Shown piece by piece: positions 1 through 24,904 of a DNA stretch of 64,000 nt. Source of the stretch: Diplosphaera chodatii. Its lineage: Eukaryota; Chlorophyta; Trebouxiophyceae; Prasiolales; Stichococcaceae. How positions within the stretch are numbered: position 1 is the first letter of the stretch; each line of letters starts with the position of its first letter. Below the pieces are notes generated by a model. It was not told the DNA's origin. It searched no databases and saw only the letters and a program-made list of their open reading frames with translations. Location: assembly GCA_032358165.1 (NCBI GenBank), contig JAALGY010000041.1:2976001-3040000 (forward strand). Direction: 5' to 3'. Both the position numbers and the translations under genes were made by a program.

Positions 1-16
1 TGAGTCAGCCGTCTAC

Positions 17-1196
17 TTATTCGTTGCGGATCAGCAGCACCACGGTGTGGCAGGCGATGCTGCGGTTCTCCCCCAGGCTGTCCACCTTTTCGTGTGTCTT
101 GGCTTTGAGGTTGATGGCGGAGGGGTGCGCCCCCAGCAGCGCGCACAAGTTGTCGCGGATGCGGTCCTTCACGGGCGACAGCTTTGGCCGCTGCACCGCA
201 GGACAGCTGTGTCATAGATGGTATGGACCAGCTTATTATAGTGCTTCGGGTGTGTGCTTCAGAAGGTCGCAGACTGGCGTGAGCCATACGCCACCAGAGG
301 CTGGCTTGGTTTGTGCTCCTGTCAGCTTCACACCTCTGCGATGATGGTGGCGTCCAGGTTGCCGAGCGAGTAGCCCTTTTCCCGCATCAGCCGCATCGCC
401 TCCCTGATGAACACGTCCGAGTTTGCGCCCTACACACGGTGTGCACCACATGACCACCACCTCTGCAGACTTGCCAGTGCTGCACTTGCCGTGCTGCTGC
501 CAGGCACCATGCACCCCAACAGGAAGCCCAGCTGCCAGGGTCCGCCGCCCTGGCCAGAGAGGCAGCAACTTTGGATGACCACCCTTGATCACAACCCGAA
601 CATGGTCACCCGGGGGTAGCCTGCTGGTGCACCGACCTTCCACTTTGGGTCGCTGTCTGGGAACAGCTGGCCGATGTCGGGCAGCGACAGCGCCCCCAGC
701 AGCGCGTCCGTGATGCAGTGCAGCAGCACGTCGCCGTCCGAGTGTGCCACGCACCCCCGCGTGTGCGGGACGTCAATGCCTCCGATGATCAGCGGGTACC
801 TGCACAAGGCGGTCCCCTGAGTACGCTCTGAATGTGCACAATTCCGGTGCTGCTGCAGTGGATGCGTATGCTTCATCCTTTGCCTCATGGCATCCTGCAG
901 GCGACACACCACCGGAAGCCTGCAGCCGGACGTGTCTGATGGGCGTTTGAGGCAGCTCACCCCTCTTCAAGGCGGTGCAGATCAAAGCCATGTCCAATGC
1001 GGAACGGTAGCTGCGGCGCTGCTATGTCTGATGACGGCTGGTCTGCAGCAACCGCTGCCATCACGGCGTGGCCACGAGATCGTGTGAGAGACAGTATAGC
1101 AGCGCTGATTAACCCCGAGGACCTGCGGCACACGGTATGCTGAGGCGCAGGCTTCAACTTGCCAGAGCGACATTGCCGAACATGCTCCAGCACCAT
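17..1196 (-). CDS. ispF: 2-C-methyl-D-erythritol 2,4-cyclodiphosphate synthase, plastid
   Basis: This enzyme cyclises CDP-methylerythritol 2-phosphate to methylerythritol cyclodiphosphate and CMP in the plastid MEP isoprenoid pathway. Four exons join in frame: 961-1196, 637-799, 334-429 and 17-190, giving 222 residues, the usual length for plastid forms. The metal-binding Asp and His are in GHGFDLHRL at the start of the mature protein. The family signature [20 protein letters not shown] follows, and the C-terminus has the conserved [11 protein letters not shown] and IACHTVVLL blocks. The first about 65 residues are rich in Arg, Ser and Ala and look like a plastid transit peptide. The ATG at 1196 was chosen because it opens this leader without an intron; a start further upstream is not excluded. 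The stop codon lies at 17-19, so the gene is complete. Identity is secure; only the start is inferred. Confidence 0.93.
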
Positions 1197-1983
1197 CAGG
1201 GTTGTCAGCGGCGAGCACACCTTGGAGCAGGCCCAAGATTGCTGCTGCTGTGCCCTCTGGCTGACCTTGCAGGTCGCGTGCTCGTGAACGGCCGTGCCTG
1301 CCGCACAGATGGGCAGGATGGGGTGCGCGCCATTCCAGGCAACAAGTACTCATCGCATAAACAGCCCAGGCAACATTGAATTTCTTGATATGTCTACGCG
1401 TATGGACATCGTGCTGTCACCTGACGCCAGCGCAGCCCTCTCAATAGGACGGTAGTTGTCCCATGCTCGAGCTGCATACACCCATCCATGCAAAACAGCT
1501 GGTCTGTCCTTTAGCCCGAGCAGACCCCTGTGATCAGCGGAGGAGCTCGCGAAGATACGGTAGTGATACTGCTCACACGATATGCGATGAGCGCGGGACG
1601 CTGCAAGCTCACATCTGTGCTGTTCACAGCCCACATGCAGACATCAGGTGGCATCTTGATCTGGCGCAGCTGACATGGATCTTATTCACTTATTGTTGCT
1701 GCACCGCAAGCTGAGGAGCATGCGAGCAGCCATTCCGTTAAAACCTCTGCACAGTCCTGCATGACATGCGGCCCCATGCCCTCGCTTTGTCAGGTTGAAC
1801 AGCTAACAGCGCTCGCACAGCAATCACTGCCAACAATGCTGCCCAGGCCACCAGTTGTCTTGCCCGCTCGGACCGACAGGCACTGGACATGTATACAGCA
1901 AGATATGTCCAAACCTCAAAACAGGCAACCTCTCAGCCCTCGAATATGGTACATTGCGCAAATGCCGTGTTGCATTAGGCCAA
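1197..1983. other. Gap between two same-strand genes
   Basis: This gap should hold the promoter of ispF and the 3' untranslated region of the RING gene. Short open frames occur on both strands, but none has recognisable protein features or fits a splice chain. I see no RNA gene or repeat here. Confidence 0.4.
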
Positions 1984-3554
1984 TCAAGACGCCTGCTCAA
2001 AGACGGGCGTCTTGCAGATGGGGCAAGTCGAGGACCGCCCCTGCTGCCGCAGCCATGGCTCCAGGCAGTCCTTGTGGTACGTGTGGAAGCACGGCAGCGC
2101 CGATATCTGCAAGCGATTGCGTTAACACTGTGTCACCATCAGAGCTGCAATGGAAACACTTGCAGACATGTAGGACACCGGCCTGATTCAGACAAGGGTG
2201 CAACTCTGAGGAGGAGGACACCTGCAGGCTAAAGCATGTGGCCATGCAAGGGGTGTCCCAACCTGTGAGCCTTCTTCGAACTTCTCAAGGCAGATGCTGC
2301 AGGTGGGTGCTTCCACCGCTGATGCCCCGCTGACGCCCCGCTCACCGCTGTGTCTAGGCCCGGCAGCTGCCTGGCTGCTGCTGCTGCTGCCGTTGCCACC
2401 ATACCGATCCTGCAGCATCTGGTGGTACGCGCTGCTGCTGCCGCTGCTGCCCTGCTGAGTCGAGACACAGCTGTCATTTCACGATGGCAAGCTGACGACA
2501 GCTTGGTCTGTTTATCAGCAACTTCAGCAGAAAGCGCCACAGGGCCCTTTCCCGCGCTTCAGCCACGGTATGCAGCTGTTTGGCTTCACAAGCGCCATGG
2601 ACCGTGCCGAAACACTGACCTGCTTGGCGCTGGTGTACGAGTGGTGCGGCAGCGCTGCCAGCTGCTCCTCCGAGACCGGAGGCCCCCGCCCCGCGTTGTC
2701 GCGGTCCAGCGCCAGCAGCATCTGTGGGTCCACACGCAAGTCATTCCTGCCTCAGCTAGCACGGATGAGCGAAAAGGAATTCGGCTTCATGTGATGCCAA
2801 AGCATTGTGGTTGTGCACGGAGCATTTTGGCTGTGGACGACAGCAAACATACCAAAGCGTGTCAAGACAGCAGGTAGGGTCAAGGCACACAGATGGGAGT
2901 GCACTCGCCTCATAGTCAGACTCATCAAAGTCACGGTCCATGAGGCCCAGCTGCAGGTTCAGCAGGTCGATGCCCGGCAGGCTGTCTGCGGCCCCCATCA
3001 TGCCCATGTCGTCACCTGCAATTCGCATCCAATAGGTTGCTCACTCCAGGGAGCTGCTGGTGGTGCATCTCATCCCACATAGCACCTGTAGCCTGCTCCT
3101 GTGAAGACCAAGTGACAGTCCGATACAATGCTGTACCCTGGAAGATCTGCGCGCCGTGCGAGCTGCTGAAGGTGAAGACTATGGGGCCGCCAGTGCGCAG
3201 CCGCCGCCGCAGCGACTGCTGCTGCTGAAGCAGCGCCAGCTCATCCTCTGGCGCATGCTCATGTTCCTGCTTTTGTCATGCGCAGGCGAAAGCAACTGGC
3301 ACAAAACCTCGACGCAAATTCTGCAAGCGTACTGGTATCTGATCGATGCACTGCGAGCGCTTGGTTCACCACACTGTGCGTGCGTGCTGTGCCAGGTGCT
3401 GCAGCGCCTCCGCATGTGCTTGCAGGGTGTATGGCCAGAGCATGCCTACCTGCTGCCTGTTGGCGTAGTGGTACCACTCGTAGGCTCGGAGGCCGAGCCA
3501 GCCCGCCACAAGGCCGGCGCTGAGGACGTTGGACACCACTTGCCCAAGCGCCAT
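1984..3554 (-). CDS. Membrane-anchored RING-H2 E3 ubiquitin ligase
   Basis: A probable E3 ubiquitin ligase. Six exons (3450-3554, 3137-3266, 2909-3015, 2620-2721, 2263-2454, 1984-2106) join in frame to 252 residues. Residues about 6-25 form one hydrophobic segment, a likely membrane anchor. The middle carries the DRDFDESDYEMLLALDRDN type of motif that precedes the RING in a plant RING-H2 family. The RING itself is split by the last intron: CSICLEKFEEGSQ on one side and ISALPCFHTYHKDCLEPW, then CPIC, on the other. This provides the Cys-x2-Cys, Cys-x-His-x2-His-x2-Cys and Cys-x2-Cys ligands. The start is the ATG at 3554, the first ATG in frame ahead of the hydrophobic segment. The intron after 2909 appears to use a GC donor (GAG|GCGAGT). 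Substrate and compartment cannot be read from the sequence. Confidence 0.85.
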
Positions 3555-4707
3555 GCCCCTGTCCCAGGTGTGCACAAGCCGGCCAACTTCGAGGGCCGGC
3601 GCGCTAGCTGGCTGCTGAACCTAGCAGCCCCTGATCTCGCCTCACGTTGCTTGTGTTGCCAGACTAACAAAGCAGGGCCTGGTGGATGCAGACAACCGCG
3701 TTCAACGCTGTGCTTGCTGGTACAACCTTGCCCGGTAAAACGCCTCTCGAGAGGACGGACCCACAACTTTACTGCTGCCGGCCGCAAGATTGCACTGATC
3801 ACGCGAAGCGGAAGTGGACACTGTTGTGCCCTCTCGCCTCTGCCTTGCCAGCTGCGCCTCGTCAACAGGAAGCTGGAGCATCAGCAACCCCGCCCTGTGC
3901 CGGCCACATGCCTCATACGAGCAAGCCTCTGGAGCTTGTCAGGGATGGCACTTCCGCACTTGATCTTCGATGCCAAAGATATTGCGCTTACAGCCTGACC
4001 GCGGTAACCCAGCAATTAGCTGCGCGGCTGTAGAGCGCTGCGCCATCGCATCGCCCTCATTGACTCACACACACACTCCTGTTTCATGACCACGACGACG
4101 TCGCGCAGCCGGCTCCAGCGCACGCCCTTGCTGGCTCAAGCAGGCGGCGGTGCGCAGTGCGTGATGTGCCAGTCGTTGAAAAGCCTGCGCTCGGCTTTCA
4201 GTCTGGCTCCCGTCACCTGACGAGGTAAGGCCGCGCTGGCAAACATTTTGGGGTGTCTGCGCGGTTTCAGACATCGATATCGTACGTTTGCGCTAGCACA
4301 CGCCAGCTGGGGCGCGACGAGGGCTCTAAGCCCCCGTTCATGGGGTGATGGGCCACCTGTAACAGCGTCCGCACGAAGCTACATATACGCAGGACTCGAT
4401 GAGCAAGTTTGACGGGTGTCAGAAGCTCTAACAACGGCAACTCGGGTGGCCAGCAAAGCGTTGAGGGAGGCAGCTGCAGTCCTTGGTCAAGCCCGGGACT
4501 GCAGCGGCGTGGCACAGTGGTATGCCTGTTGGGGCAAGCAGTGCCGTCTGGACGCCAGCGTACCTGAATTTTTGCTCATGCGTGATCTGCAGGCAGGATT
4601 GGCGTGTGTAGTGCGCTCACACAACCTCGCCGCACGCTGGCTGCGCGCATCAGCAGCTGACGCCCTCTGCAGTCTGTCTTACAAGCGGCATGCAAGACTG
4701 AGCAGCC
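3555..4707. other. Divergent intergenic region
   Basis: This is the gap between the heads of the RING gene (-) and the AT-hook gene (+), so it should hold both promoters. Open frames such as 4267-4515 on the minus strand show no family resemblance and no partner exon I can find. Nothing else is recognised. Confidence 0.4.
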
Positions 4708-7700
4708 ATGAGCTTCACAGCGCACTGGTCGCACCTGTTGGGCGGCACGGACGTTCAGCGCGCCGCACAGCACCTGCAGCTGGCACCTGTTGGGACGGCA
4801 AGCGGCCCGTCAGCCGCTGCTGTCAATGGAGCATTCGCCGGTACCGTCACCGCCGCTCAGCAGCCGCTGCAGAGCCCGTTGCAGCAAATGCTTGCAGGCG
4901 GGCTCGCCAGCCAGCTACTGCAGGCGGGTCTGGTACAGCCGACGGCCACAGCGAATGCCGCCACCAATGGCTTCGGACACCCCCAGCCGCAGCAGCTGCT
5001 GCACAGCGGTGCCTCAGAGGCTGCAGCCTTCAACGAGATCATGGCGCTGCTGCCGCAGGAGACGGTGCGCACGCTTGAGGTGATGCGCCATCAGCAGGCC
5101 ACGCAGCTGGGGCAGTGGAGCGCACCAGTGGGCAGTGTTGCGGGCACAGCCGCCGCTGCACCCCAGGCGCACACCAGTCAGCACAGGCAGCAGCAGCAGC
5201 AGTCTGCAGGTCTATCACACCAGCTGGACGCCTCCCATGCGCTGCTGTACAATGCGATGTTGGCCGCCGGCCGCACCCCAGCCCCTGCGCACACCACGCC
5301 GCTGGCCGTCGCTCAGGCCGCACTGGAGGCTGCTCAGCACCTTGTGGGCACAGCGCCACAACCTGCAGCTCTGGCTGCAGTCGGCAGCCTGCCGCTGGGC
5401 ACCAACAACCCATTCCTGTACCCGCGCACCAGCGCTCCTGCCCCCGCTGGTGGGCGCGCCAAACCCAACAGAAGCAGGAGCGCCCCCAAGCACAAGAGGG
5501 CGAGCAGCCACAGCGTCCATGTCATGACCGGGCCGCCCTTGCGGTTCGAAAAGTCGGTGCGCCGCCCGCGGTCCAGAGCGCCGCTGCAGCCTGCAGACAT
5601 GTCTCCAAAGGAGTCGGTGCAGGCGACCACAACAGTGCACAGGTCGCAGCCCAGCCTGCAGGCCAGCCCCGCCGAGGGCAGCAGGCAGGCCAGCCCAACG
5701 GAGACCGGCGAGCAGCCCAGCCCAGCAGAGGGGACTCAGCAGCCAGGCCAGCAGCCTGGCCCAGCTGAGGTCAGCAGGCAGCCTGACGAGCAAGCTAGCC
5801 CAGTGCAGGCCATTGAGCAGCATCGCCCGGCGCAGGGCATCATGCAGCCCAGCCATCAAGAGCCTCGACAAGAGCCCAGCCCTGCACAGGGCAGCATGCA
5901 GCCCGGGCTGCCTATGCCGATGCCTGCGGAGCCACATCTTGCCGGCAGCTTGGACCCGGAGCCCGCGAGGGCCGCGGCGCCAGCTGTGGTGCTGGCGTCC
6001 GGCGCGTCTGCCCCGCCGCTGGCGCGGGGCCCCGGGCGCCTGAAGGCGCGCAAGTCGGCAGCCCCCCGCCGCGCCGGCGACAGCGTCCTGGGTGCGCACC
6101 ACCAGCACTGCCAGCGAGAGTCCGTGCAGTGATGAGCTGGGGCACAAGGGATTAGACGCATGGGGTGCATTGGCTGAGCAGCCAGGCCCACGAGAAGTTT
6201 CACCTGACGAGCAATCTGACAAGCAAAAACGTGCAGACGTGCACGCGACAGGCGGGCGCTCGGCGTCGCCCAGCAGCAGCGGGCGATCGCACGCCACGGT
6301 GGTGCCGCCGGCGGCGGGCGCGGGGCGGCGGGCCACGCGGCCGCCCTCGCGCTACGCCTCTGCGGACCTGGGCGCTGCCAAGGCGCGCTGTGGAGCCGGA
6401 AGCCCTTGTGTTTGCAAGGCTCACTCAAGGCTGCACAGCAGCAGATGGGGTCATGGGGTGAACCATGCAACTTGCGTGCGGAACGGCATCAGCCCCACTG
6501 CTCGACAGTGGTGTGAGTGGTCCCTGTCTACTTTGCAGGGCTTCTTGCAGCCGCACAGAGTGGGTCCACGCGGCTCAGCAGCAGAGCAGGCGGCAGAGGG
6601 CGCGGCGCACCTGGCCCACCCTGCAGCACCGCCACAGCCGAGTGCATGGCAGCGGCTGGAGGAGCCACCGCGCTTCGGTGTTGCTGTCGCTGCGCAGCCG
6701 CACGGCACGCACGTCAAGGTGCTGGAGGACGAGGTGGACAGCCGCCTGGGAAGCGCAAGCCCTGCAGTGGGCGTCCGGCAGGGCTTGGTGCACGGCCCAC
6801 TGCTCCCAGCGCTGCCCGGCTTCCACCGGGCGTCTGCTGGCTGCGCGTCCTCAGCCACCCCTGCATCCCTGGCGCAGCCTCAGCCGCAGCAAGAGAGTCT
6901 GTCAGTGCAGCACCTTGCCGCCGGCGCAGCCGGCGCAGCAGCAACAGCTGCCGCGGTGCAGCCAGGGGTTGGGGGCGCTGTTGGCACGGCAGCAGGGGCG
7001 CCGCCCGACAGGACAGTGCACCGCAGCGGCTCCGGCCGGAGCGAAGCATCCACTGTGCAGCCACCCCAGCAGCCAGGTGTGGTTGCTGCTGACATAGTAA
7101 TCTGGCTTCCTGCTGTCCACACATGCGACTGCCGTTGGCGCTCTTCTGAATATAAGGTTAGAGGAGCAGCTGAACGACAGCTCTTGTGCAGCTATGTGTC
7201 TGAACTAAGAGCCATTGGCCTGTCCGCAGGCAACCCCGCTCCAGATGCCTCCGACAGGCGAAGGCCTGGCCGGCCGCCAAAGCAGGCGGAGTCAGCCGCC
7301 GCGGTCGAGCCAGCTCAGCTAATGGCCAGCCTGCCCCCTGCCGATGCTGTTGCAGAGGGCAACCTGGAGCGCATCGCCGGCGATGCTCCCGATGCCCTGC
7401 ACCCGCTGCTGCAGAAACGCAAGCGGCTCAGCGCCGACCTGGTGGTGGCCCTGGCCTGCGGCGCAGCAGGGGCGGACACCGGGCACTCGCGCCTGCGTGG
7501 CCGGCAACCAGCTGCAGCTGCACCAGCTGCAGACGACGGCAATGCAGAGGCGGACCGGGGAACGACAGGAGATGCAACTGCAGCCGGGGGCGGCAGCGAG
7601 GATGGGCTTGGCTGCGGCCGGGGTGGCGTGCCAGCTGCGGCAGGTGGGGCCGCCGCACGGGCGGGCGTCGGCAGGGGCGGTGCGGTGCGGAAGCGGGGCC

Positions 7701-9880
7701 GCCACAGGGTGGGGCCCCAGGCGCTGCGGCTGGCGCGGCGGGCGGCGGCGGCAGTCCGCTGGTCCAACACCGCCTCCGCCCGGGCCGCCGCAGGTGTGCC
7801 GACAGCTCTCATGAACTGCAGGTCACCAGGGGATGTACCACATGTGGCCTGCGGCCGCTGTTGCGCATGCAGATGGTGCAATGGCTGCTGCATCTACATG
7901 GCAGCAGCTCTGGAGGGTGCTGACATAGATACTTCCCCCGGATGCTGTTTCCCCGTGCAGCTCCCAGGTCCCTCCAGAGCACTAAACCTATGCTGTGAGG
8001 TTATCTACATGTAGACCTCCTGTGGATCTGCAAGCATGCTTCCTTGCAGGTGGCGGTGCCGCAGCGCAGCAGTCAGGCCAGGACGGCTCAGCTCGCAAGA
8101 AGCGCCGGCTGTCTGCCGATGCCAGGCTCACCGCCGCGGAGGGCGTGGGAGGCGAGCAGCCCCCCGTGGCGGACCGCCCCGGGGCGGAGCCCGCTGCAGG
8201 GGGGCTGTACCACGACCTGCGGCCCATGACCCGCACAGGCAGCGCCACGCCGCCCAGCGCGCCCCCGCTGTCAGGGGCGGCAGCCCCTGCTGAGCGCCTC
8301 GGTACGCCGGCCGCAGGCAGCGCTGCTCCCCGCGCGTCATGGCCCATGGACACTGGCGCCAGGCACCGCAAGGTGTGCGGTGGCTCTGCGTGGCAAGCAA
8401 CCCATCTGCACAGCTGCCGCAGAGCCTGGCGATGCTGCTGCTCTGCAATGCTGCACGCCTGTTGGGTGCCTACCTGTTCGCAGCATCGTCGCAGGCCCCA
8501 GGCGTGCGCTAATACCGAAACATCTCACGTGAGCCTCGCACGCGATTGCAGGTGCTCCCTGTCGAGCAGCTGTACAGCTTGGCGGCACCTGTGCGTCTGC
8601 TGCCTGAGCGCCACCGCAGGACCTTCCCGGGACCTGCCGCGATGTACCCTGCAATGGCCGCTGCCGGTGCAGATGCAGAGGTACGTCTAGCTGGATGAAG
8701 CAACACGGATATGTGCATCATCCGCATGTGATACAAGTTTAGTCCCAAAGTTCAACATACAATCAGGTGACATTGTCATGCAGCAGGCCGAGTGCCCCGC
8801 CGCAGCCCGCGCAGCGCAGTCGCAGGCCATCACGGTGGCTGCTGCAGTTGACAAAGCGCTCGCGAGGCAGAGGGGCCCAGCGGCGAAGCGGGTTCCGCCA
8901 TCAGCGTCAACAGCGACGGCCCTGCCGGCGGCAGCGGAGCCTGGGTCGACACCCAAGGCGCAGCAGTCGGCAGATGACGGCGAGGAGCTGCGTGTGTGCC
9001 AGCTGTGCCGCCGCAGCAAGCGGCTACACTCCTACGGCGCCGACGATGCGCAGCCGGATGGGTTGGCCGCCCGCTGCAGGTCAGCAGGTCGCCCACTCAT
9101 TGCAGCGCCGCGTGTCGCTCAGCAGGGTGACTTTCACCCGCAGCTGGGTCTGAGCATTCTTGCGCACTGCAGGAAGTGTGTGGAAGGTGCACAGCTGGTC
9201 ATCGACGACCACGACCGCTGCTCCTGCTGCACCATCGTGAAGCACTGCGCAGAATTTCTCTCCGGATCAACCGTCTGCAATGTGAGAGCTGAATGACCAC
9301 ACTGTCCAGTCGACCTGTCTCGCTTGGAATTTGTGAGGTCCCTGTGCAAGAAGTGCTGTTTTGCAGCTGCTTTGGCGAGTGGCTTGCAACTGCTGAGGCC
9401 CTGCATGCCGCCGCCCTGAGCTTCCTCCTGTACGCCGCAGGCCTGCGACGATGCCGCCGCCCCGCTGCGGCACTGCAAGCAGTGCCAGGAGGCCAAGGCG
9501 GGCAGCGCGTTCCCCCAAGTGGCACCTGACCTGCCGCTGGCTTTCGTGTGCAACGCCTGCGTTGTGGCCAACGACGGCCTCGAGGTGTGCAGATGTCAAA
9601 ATACTCCTGGTCAGCCCTCTGCATGAGGTGGTCCATCCCGCTTGTTGATGTCAGCCCAAAACCCCAGGGTTCTCTGTGCGCATGCACGCTGTGACAAGCC
9701 TCTCAAGACATTCGCACGCTGTATCAGGGCCATACCATGGAGGAGTTCAAGCGGAAGACATGTTCGGGATGCGGCGAGGCGAAATGGGTGCAGTGGTTCT
9801 GGCGCTCGCGCAGTCGCAACGGCCACGCGTCCCGCTGCATCGACTGCGCCAAGGTCGCCCGCACAGCCGGCGCCAAGTAG
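4708..9880 (+). CDS. Large AT-hook protein with four tandem CxxC zinc-binding units
   Basis: I do not recognise a named family. Ten exons join in frame to 1,245 residues: 4708-6091, 6252-6389, 6579-7076, 7230-7793, 8050-8372, 8552-8680, 8784-9079, 9173-9281, 9441-9584 and 9728-9880. The start of exon 3 is the least certain. The first 1,000 residues are low-complexity (Gln, Ala, Ser, Pro). They include a Q/S/P/A/E repeat array, an AT-hook RRRPGRPPK encoded near 7258 and basic patches such as ARKKRRLSAD. The last about 220 residues hold eight CxxC pairs in four units: CQLC/CRKC, CSCC/CNAC, CKQC/CNAC and CSGC/CIDC. In every unit a Lys lies four residues after the first pair (RRSK, TIVK, QEAK, GEAK). 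The unit resembles small zinc-ribbon or treble-clef folds. A nuclear DNA-binding role is inferred from the AT-hook. The start is the ATG at 4708. Confidence 0.75.
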
Positions 9881-10499
9881 CGAGAAGCTGTGTCGATAGA
9901 CACACAGCCATTTCTCGAGGAGCTGCATACGGTTCGCAGAAACCTGCATGCGCACACGCATGCAAAACAGGAAGCATACCTAGGAGCAGCCATTGTTGCG
10001 GGATGTGCACAGCCTTATGTTCATTCAGCGTTTTGTTTTTTCACGGTGGTCGTCTGGGCTTGCTGTGTAATGACATCATGTCAGAGGTAACCAGTGACCT
10101 TCCTCCTGAGTGTAAGATGCCCTAGGCCTTCAATGCTCAGGTGCCTCGGTGTTCCTTGGTACTGCTAGCCAATCGCTGTAGGTGGTGATGGATAGCCCAT
10201 TACTAACCGTCTCGATAGCAGTCAGATTGGCCGCCACCGTTTGATAGTATGCGATTCCGTATAGGCCGTTTTGACACACAAGTGATAGATAGTACTCTGT
10301 ACAGGTCTGGCGTTGCGCAGCAACACGCAGCACATCCTCGCTACTTGATGTCTTGGTGTGCTCTGGGTTGACATGTAGCAAAGCATGACTTTCGCAGGTT
10401 CGTCGTCCAGTTGGACATTGTCTTGCCGAGTCAGCACTCTCGCAACATCACGAGCACACCGTTGTGCACTAAGTTGCATGACCACGACGACATTTTGGC
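9881..10499. other. 3' region of AT-hook gene and 5' region of PHYLLO
   Basis: This gap is less GC-rich than the flanking exons. It contains two TGTAA motifs at 10067 and 10111, about 190 and 230 bases after the stop codon, which may be green-algal polyadenylation signals. The PHYLLO promoter should lie in the second half. No gene is recognised. Confidence 0.4.
10067..10071 (+). terminator. Possible TGTAA polyadenylation signal
   Basis: TGTAA is the usual poly(A) signal of chlorophyte nuclear genes. This copy lies 187 bases after the stop of the AT-hook gene, and a second one is at 10111. The assignment rests on position and motif only. Confidence 0.4.
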
Positions 10500-22509
<12,010 letters not shown>

Positions 22510-23245
22510 CCGAACCATGCTGTTGTGCAGCATACAATTTTGTACGCCACATTGGCAGCGGACTCGAGCTTGCAGGCACGCGTCTCCTGTACACAGGGCT
22601 CGGGACACAGCAGCATGACTCAGCGCACAATGTCAGCATTTTATGTCCGGAAGAGCATTTTACTGAGGACACGCGGGATACGCGGACTGCATATCCGGTA
22701 TTGGCGCCGACTGTATATGTCCTGATGTATATGTGCCTCATTTGTGGTGTTGCCGGATTGTGGTCATAAAGTGGATCATATTGCTGTGGTCTGATGTAGA
22801 TGGCACGATGGCAGACTATATATTGCCGTTGGGCAAATGTCCAAGCTGCCCCGGCTGTGGATGTTTAGGGTTGGTGCTCAGTGGACTCAGCCGTGAGGCA
22901 AAGCCAACGCCTTGCAGCACGATGCTAGCCACTCTTGCGCAGAACATGTCGTGCTCTGCGCATGCTCCAACGCCACCCTTCTGCTCTTGCCCCAGTGACG
23001 TTCAACCGCCTCGCACGCAGCCACCCTCACGACCATCGGTCCAGCCACCATCCCCGTGCCCCGATCGGCCCACGACCCTGCAAAGCCAGTCAGTTCCTCT
23101 CTGCGCAGGAGTGGTGCATCTGCAACGGTTGAACTGCAGCTGTTGCATCACGATCACATGAAAAGCGTGGAGATGACGGCTCGAAGACCAGACCATGTCC
23201 CACCTTAGGCTCCGACACACCTGCAATGCCATCGATCAACCGGGC
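22510..23245. other. Convergent intergenic region
   Basis: PHYLLO (+) and the PII gene (-) end towards each other here, so the region should consist of two 3' untranslated regions. It is AT-richer than the surroundings, with a purine/pyrimidine mixture typical of untranslated DNA. No coding exon or repeat is recognised. Confidence 0.4.
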
Positions 23246-24460
<1,215 letters not shown>

Positions 24461-24904
24461 CGCGATCAAATTATACTGCTTGACGCTCATGGGCAGTGCA
24501 AAAGGGGCGATCCCAGGTATTTTCAGGAGCTGTTGTTTGGGTGCATCAGAATAGGCTCGGTTTGCGTGTGTTGATCCGCCGGCAAATGCTAACTCGACAC
24601 TGCCATAGCAGTCTTCAAGTGTTCTTGTGATCAAAAAGGTGATTGCAGAAGCATGAAAAGATAGAATCATGCAACGCAGACCGCCCCGATGCGCGAGAGC
24701 CAGCCTGATCGGGCCAGGTTGCCCATCGATATTGGATGACAAATGCTTAGCTTCCTGGTAAGGGCGCGGGTGGTCTGGTGTCGAAATCTGCGGCAGCACC
24801 GGGGATATGTCACACTCATTCTTGCTTACATGAATGTGGTTTGCAGCCTGCTTGTCATCTGCTGCAGGTTTGTCTGCGCGCATCTGTTTTTCAGGCCGGC
24901 TTTC
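24461..24904. other. Divergent promoter region of PII and patatin genes
   Basis: The heads of the PII gene (-) and the patatin-like gene (+) face away from each other across about 440 bases. A long minus-strand open frame crosses the region, but only its downstream part is used, as PII exon 1. In-frame ATGs for the plus gene also occur at 24743 and 24830. Confidence 0.4.

Noticed and set aside
3156..3998. 280-codon plus-strand frame
   Set aside because: It is antisense to the RING gene exons, and its product has no coherent features.
4267..4515. Minus-strand frame ending FVRTLLQVAHHPMNG and onward as a gene
   Set aside because: A plausible acceptor occurs, but I found no partner exon or start, and the region is the expected divergent promoter.
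5215..6336. 373-codon open frame on the minus strand
   Set aside because: It is antisense to AT-hook exon 1, and such long frames are expected opposite GC-rich, Gln/Ala-rich coding sequence. Its product is Arg/Leu/Ala shadow sequence with no family signal.
6092..8014. 640-codon plus-strand frame as a single exon or separate gene
   Set aside because: It contains true coding stretches of the AT-hook gene, but the parts between 6390-6578, 7077-7229 and 7794-8014 look like introns (good donors and TGCAG acceptors), and splicing keeps the frame with the flanking exons.
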